Shown piece after piece: positions 26,902-35,346 of a DNA stretch of 64,000 nt. A program made the position numbers and the translations under genes. The DNA is from Roseicella frigidaeris (lineage in GTDB: Bacteria; Pseudomonadota; Alphaproteobacteria; Acetobacterales; Acetobacteraceae): assembly GCF_003258945.1 (NCBI RefSeq), contig NZ_QLIX01000002.1:372843-436842 (forward strand), in the 5' to 3' direction. Under the pieces are notes generated by a model, which worked only from the letters and a program-made list of their open reading frames with translations, was not told the origin of the DNA and did no database searches. Within the stretch, counting starts at the first letter, position 1. The number at the start of each line of letters is the position of its first letter.

Positions 26902-28473
26902 ATGGCAGCCGAACGCTACGACGTGATCATCATCGGCTCCGGCCCCGGCGGCGGCACCATGGCCTGGCGCCTGGCCCAGACCGGCAAGCGGATCCTGCTG
27001 CTCGAGCGCGGCGAGTACCTGCGCCGCGAGAAGGAGAATTGGGACAGCCGCGCCGTCTTCCTGGAAGGCCGCTACCAGGCGCCGGAGACCTGGACCAATG
27101 CGGCCGGGGACAGCTTCCATCCCGGCCTGCACTATGCCGTCGGCGGCAACAGCAAGGTCTATGGCGCCGTGCTCTTCCGGCTGCGGCTGGAGGATTTCGG
27201 CGAGATCCGGCATCCGGATGGCGTCTCGCCCGCCTGGCCGCTCGGCTACGACGTCTTCGAGCCCTACTACCAGGCGGCCGAGGAGCTCTACCAGGTGCAC
27301 GGGCTGCGCGGCGAGGATCCGACCGAGCCGCCCTGCGCCAAGCCCTACGCGCATCCGCCGGTCTCGCACGAGCCGCGGATGCAGGAGCTCTTCGACGGGC
27401 TGAGGCACGAAGGCCACCATCCCTTCCACCTGCCGATCGGCGTGCGGCTGGAGGAGAAGGGAGGCGAGCCGACGCCGCATTCGCCCTGCATCCGCTGCTC
27501 CACCTTCGATGGCTTCCCCTGCCTGGTGAACGGCAAGGCGGATGCGCAGGTGATCTGCGTCGACCCGGCGCTGCGAGCGCATCCGAACCTCACCCTGATG
27601 ACCGGCACCTATGTCGAGCGGCTGCACACGGACCCGCTGGGACGGGTGGTGACCGAGGTCGAGGCCATCCGCGGCGAGGAGCGGCTCCGCTTCGCGGCCG
27701 ATTGCGTCGTCGTCGCCTGCGGCGCGCTCTCCTCGGCGCTGCTGCTGCTCCGCTCGGCGAGCGACGCGCATCCGGACGGGCTGGCGAACGGCTCCGGCCT
27801 CGTCGGGCGGAACTACATGCGGCACAACAATGCGGCGGTGATGGCGATCTCCCGCCGGCCGAACCCGACGCGCTTCCAGAAGACCATCGGCCTGAACGAC
27901 TTCTATCTCGGCGCGCCCGACTGGGACTACCCGCTCGGCCATATCCAGATGCTCGGCAAGTCGGACGGCGTCCAGATCGAGGCCGAGGGCCTGCCCGATG
28001 CCCTGCAATGGCTGCCCACCCGGCCCTTCGACTGGGTGGCGCGGCATTCGGTGGATTTCTGGCTCACCTCCGAGGATCTGCCGCTGCCGGAGAACCGCAT
28101 CCACTACCGCGACGGCAAGGTGCATCTCGACCTGACCGAGACCAACATGGAGGCGCATCGCCGGCTGCGGGAGAAGCTGCGCGGGCTCTGCGACCGGCTC
28201 GACATCCACCCGCATCTGCTCGACCGCCGGCTCTATCTCGGGCGCGACATCCCGATCGGCGGCACCGCACATCAGGCCGGCACGCTGCGCTTCGGCCCCG
28301 ACCCGGCCGGCGCGGTGCTCGACCTGGACTGCCGGGCGCATGAGCTCGACAACCTCTACGTCACCGATGCGAGCTTCTTCCCCTCGATCGGCGCAGTGAA
28401 CCCGACGCTCACCATCATCGCCAATGCGCTGCGGGTCGGCGACCGGATCGCCGAGCGGCTGGCGGGAGGCTGA
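26902..28473 (+). CDS. GMC-family FAD oxidoreductase
   Basis: 523 residues from ATG 26902. IIIGSGPGGGTMAWRLA is the FAD-binding GxGxxG motif and LLLERG its acidic end; the C-terminal GMC domain has VTDASFFPSIGAVNPTLTIIANALR, including the NP motif of the active site. Closest in feel to sugar or alcohol dehydrogenases of the gluconate-2-dehydrogenase/choline class. Cytoplasmic-looking N terminus, no signal peptide. Divergent from the DoxX-cupin-lactonase operon, so a joint polyol or sugar-acid oxidation route is plausible (oxidation to lactone, then hydrolysis). Confidence 0.88.
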   Translation: MAAERYDVIIIGSGPGGGTMAWRLAQTGKRILLLERGEYLRREKENWDSRAVFLEGRYQAPETWTNAAGDSFHPGLHYAVGGNSKVYGAVLFRLRLEDFGEIRHPDGVSPAWPLGYDVFEPYYQAAEELYQVHGLRGEDPTEPPCAKPYAHPPVSHEPRMQELFDGLRHEGHHPFHLPIGVRLEEKGGEPTPHSPCIRCSTFDGFPCLVNGKADAQVICVDPALRAHPNLTLMTGTYVERLHTDPLGRVVTEVEAIRGEERLRFAADCVVVACGALSSALLLLRSASDAHPDGLANGSGLVGRNYMRHNNAAVMAISRRPNPTRFQKTIGLNDFYLGAPDWDYPLGHIQMLGKSDGVQIEAEGLPDALQWLPTRPFDWVARHSVDFWLTSEDLPLPENRIHYRDGKVHLDLTETNMEAHRRLREKLRGLCDRLDIHPHLLDRRLYLGRDIPIGGTAHQAGTLRFGPDPAGAVLDLDCRAHELDNLYVTDASFFPSIGAVNPTLTIIANALRVGDRIAERLAGG

Positions 28474-28490
28474 GGCGGCGCTGCGCCGCC
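28474..28490 (+). terminator. Short GC hairpin between convergent genes
   Basis: GGCGGCG (28474-28480) and CGCCGCC (28484-28490) with a 3-base loop, right after the GMC gene stop and facing the MFS gene stop. No T tract. Confidence 0.45.
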
Positions 28491-28494
28491 GCCT

Positions 28495-29751
28495 TCAGCG
28501 GGCGCCGGCCGTCGGCTCCGGCCGCTCCTCGAGCGCCGCCGTCATCCCGGGCAGGCGGCGCCAGCCCCAGGCGAGCACGCCGAGCGCCAGCAGCATCGCC
28601 AGGATGGTCGGCAGGCGCAGCCCGAACAGCTCGCCGAGCGTGCCCAACAGGAGCGCGCCGAGCGCCGGGCAGGCCCGGGTGATGAGCCCCCAGAGGCTGA
28701 GGACCCGGCCGCGCATGCTCGCATCGGCGGCGTTCTGCACCAGGGTCTGGGTGGTGATGCCATGCGCCGAGCCCGCCGCCCCCATCGCCGCGGCGCAGAG
28801 CAGGGCGAAGGGGAAGAAGCCGGTGGCAACGAAGCCGATGGTGCAGATCGCCTGCACGCCCACCGCGCCGACGGCGATGCGCGTCGTGCCCTGCATGCGG
28901 CCGCGATTGGCCACCCAGAGCCCGGTGATCAGCGCGCCGACGCCGATGCAGGCCGTCAGCAGGCCGAGCCCTTCCGGCCCGCGATGGAACAGCCGCTCGA
29001 CATAGGGCGGCAGGATCTCCTGCACGCCGCGCATCAGCACGGCGCAGATGGCGGCGAAGATCAGCAGCGGCCCGATGCCAGGGTGCCGCCCGGCATAGCG
29101 GAAGCCGGCCGCCGCCTCGGCCCAGACGCTGCCCTCGGGCGCATGGCCGCGGCGCTGCGAGGCCTCGACCCGCAGCAGCGGCATGCTGGCGCAGGCGAGC
29201 ACATAGGCGAGGCAATTGAACAGGATCGCCGGCACCACGCCGCTGGTGGCGATCAGCGGCCCGGCGATGACCGGGCCGATGAAGCGGGCGACGTTGAAGC
29301 AGAGCGAGTTGCAGGCGACCGCCGCCGGCAGGTCGGCGCGCGGCACCAGCCCCGGCATCAGGCTCTGCCGCGCCGGCTGCGAGAAGCTCGCCGCCGTGCC
29401 GCTCATCGCCTCGCAGGCCAGCAGGAGGCCGATGCTGATCTCGCCCGTTGCCACCATGGTGGCGACCAGCGCCGCCTCGCAGGCGATGACCGCCTGGGAG
29501 AGCATGGTCAGCCGCACCCGGTCCATGCGGTCGGCGACCGCCCCGGCGATGGGGCTGAAGATCACCGCCGGGGCGAGGTCGGAGAAGGCGCACATGCTGA
29601 CCCAGAAGGCGCTGTGCGTCATTTCCCAGGCGAGCCAGGAGACGCCCATCCGGTGCGCCCAGAGGCCGGTCCAGGAGAGCAGCGAGGCGCCGAAGAAGAT
29701 CTGCGCGTCGCGATGCGAGAGGGCTCGCCCAAGCGCCCCGAAGCTGGCCAT
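28495..29751 (-). CDS. MFS exporter (MFS_3 / EntS type)
   Basis: 418 residues with about twelve membrane segments. Blocks typical of the enterobactin-exporter-like MFS_3 group are present: FSDLAPAVIFSPIAGAVADRMDR (the motif-A loop), ACEAMSGTAASFSQPARQSLMPGLV and GIGVGALITGLWVAN. Likely exports a small metabolite or drug with proton antiport; substrate unknown. Stands alone between a terminator hairpin and the lipoprotein gene. Confidence 0.85.
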   Translation of the reverse strand: MASFGALGRALSHRDAQIFFGASLLSWTGLWAHRMGVSWLAWEMTHSAFWVSMCAFSDLAPAVIFSPIAGAVADRMDRVRLTMLSQAVIACEAALVATMVATGEISIGLLLACEAMSGTAASFSQPARQSLMPGLVPRADLPAAVACNSLCFNVARFIGPVIAGPLIATSGVVPAILFNCLAYVLACASMPLLRVEASQRRGHAPEGSVWAEAAAGFRYAGRHPGIGPLLIFAAICAVLMRGVQEILPPYVERLFHRGPEGLGLLTACIGVGALITGLWVANRGRMQGTTRIAVGAVGVQAICTIGFVATGFFPFALLCAAAMGAAGSAHGITTQTLVQNAADASMRGRVLSLWGLITRACPALGALLLGTLGELFGLRLPTILAMLLALGVLAWGWRRLPGMTAALEERPEPTAGAR

Positions 29752-29805
29752 GCCGCTACCGCCGGCGGGCGGCGGGGCGGCGGGCCGGGAAGCGGCGGCG
29801 CATCC

Positions 29806-30267
29806 TCAGCGCTGCGGCGGCGTGCGGGTGTTCTCCTGGACGCACTGGTCGGCCAGGCGGTCGCGCTCGAAGAGACGGCCCAGCCGGTCGGTCTCGGCGC
29901 GCTGCGAATAGATGCTGGCCTGCGAGCCGACGCGGGAATCCCGCTCGTCCTCGCGCATGAGCTGGCCGCGGTCGCGGGTGACGATGATCCGGTCGGCGTC
30001 GCGGCGGCAGGCGGCGGCGATCGCCGCCTGGTCCTGCACCGCCCGGCCCGGCGGCGGCGCGACATAGACCCCGCCGGGATTGCTCGGGATGACCGGCGGC
30101 GCGCCCTCGCGCGGCGGCGGCGTGAAGCTGAGGGGGGCGATCGCCGGATCGCGGCCGCCTCCGGCGCAGGCGGCGAGGCCGGCCAGCGCCAGCCCCGGCA
30201 GCATGGCCCGCAACAGGGGCTTCGCGGCATGGGGCGGACAGGGCAGGGGGCGGATCATGCGGATCAT
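29806..30267 (-). CDS. Small predicted lipoprotein
   Basis: 153 residues from ATG 30267; ATG 30258 and ATG 30204 are also possible. MLPGLALAGLAAC forms a lipobox (LAAC) so the mature protein is probably anchored by its cysteine. Mature region is short, proline-rich at first (APLSFTPPPREG), then charged and helical (RDADRIIVTRDRGQLMREDERDSR), ending with a single cysteine. No family recognised. Its start follows the upstream gene's TGA by one base (TGAGATG), indicating translational coupling. Confidence 0.7.
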   Translation of the reverse strand: MIRMIRPLPCPPHAAKPLLRAMLPGLALAGLAACAGGGRDPAIAPLSFTPPPREGAPPVIPSNPGGVYVAPPPGRAVQDQAAIAAACRRDADRIIVTRDRGQLMREDERDSRVGSQASIYSQRAETDRLGRLFERDRLADQCVQENTRTPPQR

Positions 30268-30268
30268 C

Positions 30269-30778
30269 TCATGCAATGCGGCGCTGCTCGGCGCCTGGCG
30301 GCAGACGATCCGACAATAGCCGCCGAAGCCCGGCCTCGTCGAACCTCGCCCCGGGATCGAGCGGCATGGAGGCGGCGGCGTCGAGCAGCGCCGGATGCAG
30401 CTCGATGCCCTCGGGCGTGACGTCGAAGAGGGGGGCGAGGGCGGGCACCCGGCCGAGCACCTCGACCAATGCGAGCAGGCGCAGGCACAGCGCGAGGCCC
30501 GGCAGCGTCCCGAGCCCGACCGCCGAATCGATCGCCTCCGCCCAGCAGCCGGCATCGGCATCGGTGATGGCGATCTCCGTCGACTCGCCATCGGGCCGGG
30601 CGAAATGCAGCAGCCGCGGCGCGCCCCAGAGATGCCGCGCCGCGGCATGGCGCGCGAGGGTCCAAGCGGAGAGCAGGGCGGCGGGCTGCACGGCGGGCAG
30701 GCGCTCCGGCGGCACCGGGACGGCATAGGCAAGGGCGCCGGCCGGGGTGCGGGCGACGCGGATGGGACCGGACATCAT
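30269..30778 (-). CDS. Uncharacterised protein coupled to a lipoprotein gene
   Basis: 169 residues from ATG 30778 (ATG 30775 alternative); the ribosome site is weak. Cytosolic, leucine/alanine-rich, with a repeated pattern of proline-bounded helices (LLHFARPDG, GIELHPALLDAAASMPLDPGA). I do not recognise a family and can assign no function. Its frame stays open upstream into repeat copy C, so the start is uncertain. Same operon as the lipoprotein. Confidence 0.55.
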   Translation of the reverse strand: MMSGPIRVARTPAGALAYAVPVPPERLPAVQPAALLSAWTLARHAAARHLWGAPRLLHFARPDGESTEIAITDADAGCWAEAIDSAVGLGTLPGLALCLRLLALVEVLGRVPALAPLFDVTPEGIELHPALLDAAASMPLDPGARFDEAGLRRLLSDRLPPGAEQRRIA

Positions 30779-30843
30779 CTGAGAGTGGGGACCGGGGCCG
30801 CCGGAGGAAAGGGTCGGCCCGCCCCGCGGCCTCCGCGGCCCCT

Positions 30844-30948
30844 CGAGCAGATCCCGGTCAGATGGGATCACCTGATCGGGTGACGATGCTCTGAAGGCAA
30901 CAGGCTGGAGCATGTGCCGGGAACCGGCGTGAACGGACGATGCTCCGG
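30844..30948 (-). repeat. Mosaic palindromic repeat, copy C
   Basis: On the minus strand this reproduces the first half of copy B: a GGAGCATCGTCCGTTCAC unit (30905-30948, inverted ends GGAGCAT/ATGCTCC) and then AGAGCATCGTCACCCGATCA to GGGATCTGCTC (30844-30894). Copy A matches the other half, so the element is built from exchangeable units. It fills most of the 30779-30959 gap. Confidence 0.75.
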
Positions 30949-30959
30949 CCCCGCCGCTA

Positions 30960-31199
30960 TCAGCGGTGGGTCAGGTAGCGCCGGTCGCCGGAGGGCGTAT
31001 AGACGAAGGCCTCGTTGAGGGCGCTCCGGCAGGGCTTGTCCCAGGTGCAGCGCCCCGGGCCCGGGGCGGGCGGCGCGCTGGCGCTCGGCGGCGCCGGCGG
31101 CGCGATGGCCCCGGGCTTCGGCGGCTCCGCCGCGCCCCCGGCCAGGCTGGCGGCGCCGAGACCAAGCCCGGCGGCCAGCAGGATGATCGCTCGCTGCAT
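30960..31199 (-). CDS. Small secreted two-cysteine protein
   Basis: 79 residues from ATG 31199 (GGGGGGT upstream). Signal QRAIILLAAGLGLGAASLAGGAA, then a proline/alanine-rich stretch and a short C-terminal module CTWDKPCRSALNEAFVYTPSG with two cysteines six apart that could form a disulfide in the periplasm. No family recognised. Confidence 0.6.
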   Translation of the reverse strand: MQRAIILLAAGLGLGAASLAGGAAEPPKPGAIAPPAPPSASAPPAPGPGRCTWDKPCRSALNEAFVYTPSGDRRYLTHR

Positions 31200-31346
31200 C
31201 GGATACCCCCCGCGAAGGCTGCGCGCCGCCAGCACTGGCATGGAAGTCCGACCACTTTCTTGCCGCGGCGGGCGGCGGCGCGCGGGTTTGCCGAAATCCG
31301 GCGCCCGGGGTCAACTTGGCCAGGGCCGCTTGCCCCGGACGATGCC

Positions 31347-32639
31347 ATGACCGATCCCGCCGACCTTCCCGCCACCCAGGCCGCACGGCGCCTCGCCGAG
31401 GGCAGCCTCTCCGCCGTCGAGATGACGGAGGCGCTGCTGGCCCGCATCGCGGACCGCGAACCGGTCCTGCGCGCCTTCGCCTGGCTCGACCCGGCCCTCG
31501 CCCTGCGCCAGGCGCGGGCGCTCGATGCCGCCCGGCGCGCCGGCCGTGCCGCCGGGCCGCTGCACGGCCTCTCGCTCGGCGTGAAGGACGTGCTCGACAC
31601 CGCCGACCAGCCCTCCCAGTACGGCTCGCCGATCTGGGCCGGGCATCGGCCGCGCAGCGACGCGGCCTGCGTGGCGCTCGGTCGCCGGGCCGGGGCGGTG
31701 ATCCTCGGCAAGACCGTCACCACCGAATTCGCCACCCGCCATCCCGGGCCGACGACCAACCCGGCCAATCCCGCGCATACGCCGGGCGGCAGCTCCTCCG
31801 GCTCGGCGGCGGGCGCCGCGGCCGGCGTCTTCCATGCCGGCTTCGCCACCCAGACCGCGGGCAGCATCATCCGCCCGGCCGCCTTCTGCGGCGCCGTCGG
31901 CTGCAAGCCGAGCTTCGGCACGCTGCACCGGGCGGGCATGAAGGTGATGAGCGAATCGCTCGACACCATCGGCGTCATCACCCGCAGCGTGGGCGATGCC
32001 GCGCTCGTCCTCGGCGGCCTCACCGGCCGGGATTACGGCAAGCCGGAGACGCGGCCCGGCACCGCCCCGCGCCTCGGCCTCTGCTGGGGCCCGACGGCGG
32101 ATCAGGCGGCGCCGGAGACGCGGGCGCTGCTGGAGCGCGTGGCCACGGCGGCGGCACGCGCCGGGGCGGTGGTCCAGCCGCTCGAGATGCCGGCCGCGGT
32201 GGTGGCCGGCCTCGCGGCGCATCCGCTGGTGATGAACGGCGAATCGGCGGCGGCACTCGCCTGGGAGCTCGACCACGCCGCGCCGCTGCTCTCGCCCGGG
32301 CTGCGCGAGCGGCTGCAATGGGGCGCCGGCCAGGGGGCGGCGGCGCTGGCGGCGGGGCGGGCCGCCTTCGCCACCGCGCGCGCCGCCATCCGCGACCTGT
32401 TCGGCGAGGTCGATGCCATCCTGACGCCGAGCGCCCCGGGCGAGGCGCCCGAGGGGTTGGGCTGGACCGGCGACCCTGCCTTCAACTCGCTCTGGACCCT
32501 GCTGCACCTGCCCTGCGTCACGGTGCCCGCCGGCACCGGGCCGCGAGGCTTACCGCTCGGCGTGCAGATCGTCACCGGCTTCGGGGAGGATGCGGCGGCG
32601 CTCGCCTGGGCGGAATGGGTCCGGCAGGCCGCCGGATAG
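31347..32639 (+). CDS. Amidase-signature-family hydrolase
   Basis: 430 residues from ATG 31347. The amidase-signature triad is visible: lysine in LGVKDVLD, cis-serine in PGGSSSGSAAG and nucleophile in TQTAGSIIRPA. It is shorter than most glutamyl-tRNA amidotransferase GatA proteins and has no GatB/C partner, so a catabolic amidase is more likely (hydrolysis of an amide to acid plus ammonia). Stands alone. Confidence 0.85.
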   Translation: MTDPADLPATQAARRLAEGSLSAVEMTEALLARIADREPVLRAFAWLDPALALRQARALDAARRAGRAAGPLHGLSLGVKDVLDTADQPSQYGSPIWAGHRPRSDAACVALGRRAGAVILGKTVTTEFATRHPGPTTNPANPAHTPGGSSSGSAAGAAAGVFHAGFATQTAGSIIRPAAFCGAVGCKPSFGTLHRAGMKVMSESLDTIGVITRSVGDAALVLGGLTGRDYGKPETRPGTAPRLGLCWGPTADQAAPETRALLERVATAAARAGAVVQPLEMPAAVVAGLAAHPLVMNGESAAALAWELDHAAPLLSPGLRERLQWGAGQGAAALAAGRAAFATARAAIRDLFGEVDAILTPSAPGEAPEGLGWTGDPAFNSLWTLLHLPCVTVPAGTGPRGLPLGVQIVTGFGEDAAALAWAEWVRQAAG

Positions 32640-32666
32640 GCCGCCCCGCCGCGGCGGGCGGGCCGC

Positions 32667-34316
32667 TCAGCGCAGGCCCGCGAAGCCCGGCGCCTGCCGC
32701 AGCGCCTCGGTGGTGTCGAAGTCGCGGAGCACCGCGTCATCGGCCATCTCCACCTCGGCGACGCGGTCGGCATGCTTGCCGGCCAGGTGCCGCGCGCCGA
32801 CATCGCCGCTGATGGTCATCATCTCGGGCAGGAATTCCCGCGCCCAGAGCATGGGGTTGCCCTGCTTGCCGCGGAAGGTCGGCATGACGATGGCGCGGCC
32901 CTCCTCGGGATCGAAGGCGGCGGCCAGCCGGTCGATCATCGCCGCGCCGACCAGCGGCATGTCGCCGAGGCAGATCACCACCCCCTCGACATCCTCCGGC
33001 AGGGCGGCGAGGCCGGCGCGGAGGCTGGCGGAGAGCCCCTCGGCGTAATCCTCGGCATGGGCGAAGCGGACCGGCCGGCCGGCCAGCGCCTCCTCCACCC
33101 GGGCACGCTCGTAGCCCGTGACCACCACCACCGGCCGGGCGCGCGAGGCGAGGACGTTGTCCACCACCCGCGCCACCATCGGCACGCCCTTGTCGTCCGC
33201 GACCAGCAGCTTGTTGAGCGGCGCCATGCGGCGGCTGCGGCCGGCCGCCAGCACCAGCGCCGCGACCTGTCGCGGCCGGCGTGGGGGGCGCGTCGGCGCC
33301 GCGGCCCGGGCCGCCTCGGCCCGCGGCAGGGGGCGGGCCTCGATCTCCTTCAGCAGCCCGCCGACCCCCATGCCCATGACGTCCCGCGGCGTCACCGCGA
33401 GGCCGGCGAAGAGGCGCTGCAGCACCCAGTCGATGCCGTTCAGCTTGGGCGACTTGGCACAGCCGGGCAGCACCAGCGCCGGGATGTCGTCGATATGGCC
33501 GAGGCAGATCAGGTTGCCGGGATCGACCGGCATGCCGAAATGGTCGATCGCCCCGCCGGCCCGGACGATGGCGGCCGGCCCGACATCGCGCCGGTCCACC
33601 ACGGCCGAGGCGCCGGCGACGAGCAGGAGCTGGGCGCCATGCCGGCGCAGGCGGTTCAGCGCATCGGCGATCGGCGTCGTCTCGTGCCGGCAGCGCTCCG
33701 GCGGCATCAGGCTGCCGCAGAGCGCCTCCACCCGGTCGCGCGTCGCCTCGACCGCGCCCTCCATCACGCTCTCCTTCACCCCCGGCAGCTCGCTCAGCAC
33801 CAGCCCGACCTTGAGCGGGCGGAAGGGGTGCAGCGCCAGCGGCGGCGGGCCCTGGCGGATCATCGTCTCCGCCACCTGCAGCACCGGGCCGGGCACGGCG
33901 AAGGGGATCACCTTGATCGTCGCCAGCATCTCCTTGGCCGCCACCGGCTGGTGCGAGGCGAGGGTCGCCAGGGTGAGCGATTCATCGAGCGCGTTCAGGC
34001 GGTTGACGAGCTGCGCGTCGATGACGAGCAGGCCGGAGGTCTCGGCGAGCAGGTTGACCCGGCCGGTCGAGGCGCGCGAGCGCGCCAGCAGCGGCCCGAC
34101 CAGCGCATCGGCGATGCGGTCGGCCGCCTCGTCCTCCGGCACGTCGCCCGGCTCGAGCCGGGCCGTGATCACGCTGCCATGCCCGCCCTGCTGCAGGGCC
34201 GCGACCGCCGCCTGGTCGAGCACGGTGCCCTTCTTCAGCACCCGGCCCGGCAGGCGGATGGTATGGGCGAGGATGGCGCCGCGCGCCTCGTCCAGCGGTG
34301 TCGGCCCGAAGATCAT
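32667..34316 (-). CDS. MoeA-like/MocA fusion, molybdenum cofactor cytidylyltransferase
   Basis: 549 residues from ATG 34316. N-terminal part (about 1-335) is a molybdopterin-binding MoeA/MogA-like domain (VITARLEPGDVPEDEAADRIADAL, TPIADALNRLRRHGAQLLLVAG). C-terminal part is a MobA/MocA-type NTP transferase (ALVLAAGRSRRMAPLNKLL, VICLGDMPLVGAAMID). MocA attaches CMP to molybdopterin for hydroxylases of the xanthine-oxidase/CO-dehydrogenase family. The start overlaps the stop of the upstream XdhC-domain gene (ATGA), so it is the last gene of the maturation operon. Confidence 0.88.
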   Translation of the reverse strand: MIFGPTPLDEARGAILAHTIRLPGRVLKKGTVLDQAAVAALQQGGHGSVITARLEPGDVPEDEAADRIADALVGPLLARSRASTGRVNLLAETSGLLVIDAQLVNRLNALDESLTLATLASHQPVAAKEMLATIKVIPFAVPGPVLQVAETMIRQGPPPLALHPFRPLKVGLVLSELPGVKESVMEGAVEATRDRVEALCGSLMPPERCRHETTPIADALNRLRRHGAQLLLVAGASAVVDRRDVGPAAIVRAGGAIDHFGMPVDPGNLICLGHIDDIPALVLPGCAKSPKLNGIDWVLQRLFAGLAVTPRDVMGMGVGGLLKEIEARPLPRAEAARAAAPTRPPRRPRQVAALVLAAGRSRRMAPLNKLLVADDKGVPMVARVVDNVLASRARPVVVVTGYERARVEEALAGRPVRFAHAEDYAEGLSASLRAGLAALPEDVEGVVICLGDMPLVGAAMIDRLAAAFDPEEGRAIVMPTFRGKQGNPMLWAREFLPEMMTISGDVGARHLAGKHADRVAEVEMADDAVLRDFDTTEALRQAPGFAGLR

Positions 34317-35029
34317 GCCGCGGCGGCCGGGGCGGGCGCGGCGCGTCGGGCCAGCGCCGCGCCGCGCCGGGCGGCGACGACCTCGGCGAGGATCGAGAGC
34401 GCGATCTCGGGGGCCGTCACCGCGGCGATGTCGAGGCCCACCGGGGCACGGATGCGCGCCATCGCCGCCTCGCCATGCCCCATCTCGGCGAGGCGCGCGA
34501 CGCGCTTGGCATGCGTCCGCCGGCTGCCGAGCGCGCCGATGTAGAAGCACGGGGAGCGCAACGCGATGTCGAGCGCGGGATCGTCGAGTTTCGGATCATG
34601 GGTCAGCGTCACCACCGCGGTCCGCGCATCCGGCGCGAGGGCGCGCATGGCGTCGTCGGTCCATTCATGGATCAGCGTGATGCCCGGGAAGCGGTCGGCC
34701 GTCGCCCAGGCGCGGCGCGGATCGACGACGGTGACCGCGAAGCCGGTGGTCTGCGCCATCGGCACCAGCGCCTGCGCGATATGCACGGCGCCGACCACGA
34801 TGAGGCGGAGCGGCGGGTTGTGCGGGTGCACGAACCAGGCCTCGCCATCCAGGGTGAGGTTGGCGGCCGCGTCGTCGCGCAGCGCCGCCTCGGCCGCCTC
34901 GGCGAGGGCGCCGGGCAGGGCGGCATCCGGCCAGAGGCATTGCTCGCCATCCGAGAGCCGGGTCAGCAGCGCGACCGGGCGCTTGGCGGCCTGCGCCGCC
35001 TGCAGCGCGGCGAGGAGCGCCGGCGTCAC
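34313..35029 (-). CDS. XdhC C-terminal Rossmann domain protein
   Basis: 238 residues. LIVVGAVHIAQALVPMA is the nucleotide-binding motif of the XdhC Rossmann domain; ALGSRRTHAKRVARL and APVGLDIAAVTAPEIALSILAEVVA are signature blocks. It probably helps insert or sulfurate the molybdenum cofactor of the partner hydroxylase. Overlaps both neighbours by four bases. Together with the next gene it forms a split XdhC. Confidence 0.88.
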   Translation of the reverse strand: MTPALLAALQAAQAAKRPVALLTRLSDGEQCLWPDAALPGALAEAAEAALRDDAAANLTLDGEAWFVHPHNPPLRLIVVGAVHIAQALVPMAQTTGFAVTVVDPRRAWATADRFPGITLIHEWTDDAMRALAPDARTAVVTLTHDPKLDDPALDIALRSPCFYIGALGSRRTHAKRVARLAEMGHGEAAMARIRAPVGLDIAAVTAPEIALSILAEVVAARRGAALARRAAPAPAAAA

Positions 35030-35346
35030 GCCAGCTTCTCCACGAAGACCTTCAGCTTGCCGCCGCAGGCGAGCCCCACCTCCCAGGCCCGCTCGTCGGA
35101 GATGCCGAAATCGAGCAGCTGCGGCGAGCCGGTCCGCATGGTCTGCTGCGCCGCATCGGCGACCGCGCCCTCGATGCAGCCGCCGGAGACGCTGCCGGCG
35201 AGCTTGCCGGTGGCGCTCACCGCCAGCCGCGAGCCGGCGGGGCGGGGCGAGGAGCCCCAGGTCTCCACCACCGTGGCCAGGGCCACGGGTTCGCCGGCCG
35301 CCCGCCAGGCGGCGGCGGTCGCCAGCACATCCTCGGAATCACTCAT
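35026..35346 (-). CDS. XdhC/CoxI N-terminal domain protein
   Basis: 106 residues. ATVVETWGSSPRPAGSRLAV and GKLAGSVSGGCIEGAVADAA match the XdhC_CoxI domain. In other bacteria this is fused to the Rossmann part; here it is a separate protein with a 4-base overlap. CoxI-like proteins are needed for cofactor maturation of molybdenum hydroxylases. Confidence 0.9.
   Translation of the reverse strand: MSDSEDVLATAAAWRAAGEPVALATVVETWGSSPRPAGSRLAVSATGKLAGSVSGGCIEGAVADAAQQTMRTGSPQLLDFGISDERAWEVGLACGGKLKVFVEKLA

Noticed and set aside
31347-32639. GatA subunit of a tRNA amidotransferase
   Set aside because: Amidase-signature motifs are shared with GatA, but no GatB or GatC is near and the chain is shorter than usual; a catabolic amidase fits better.
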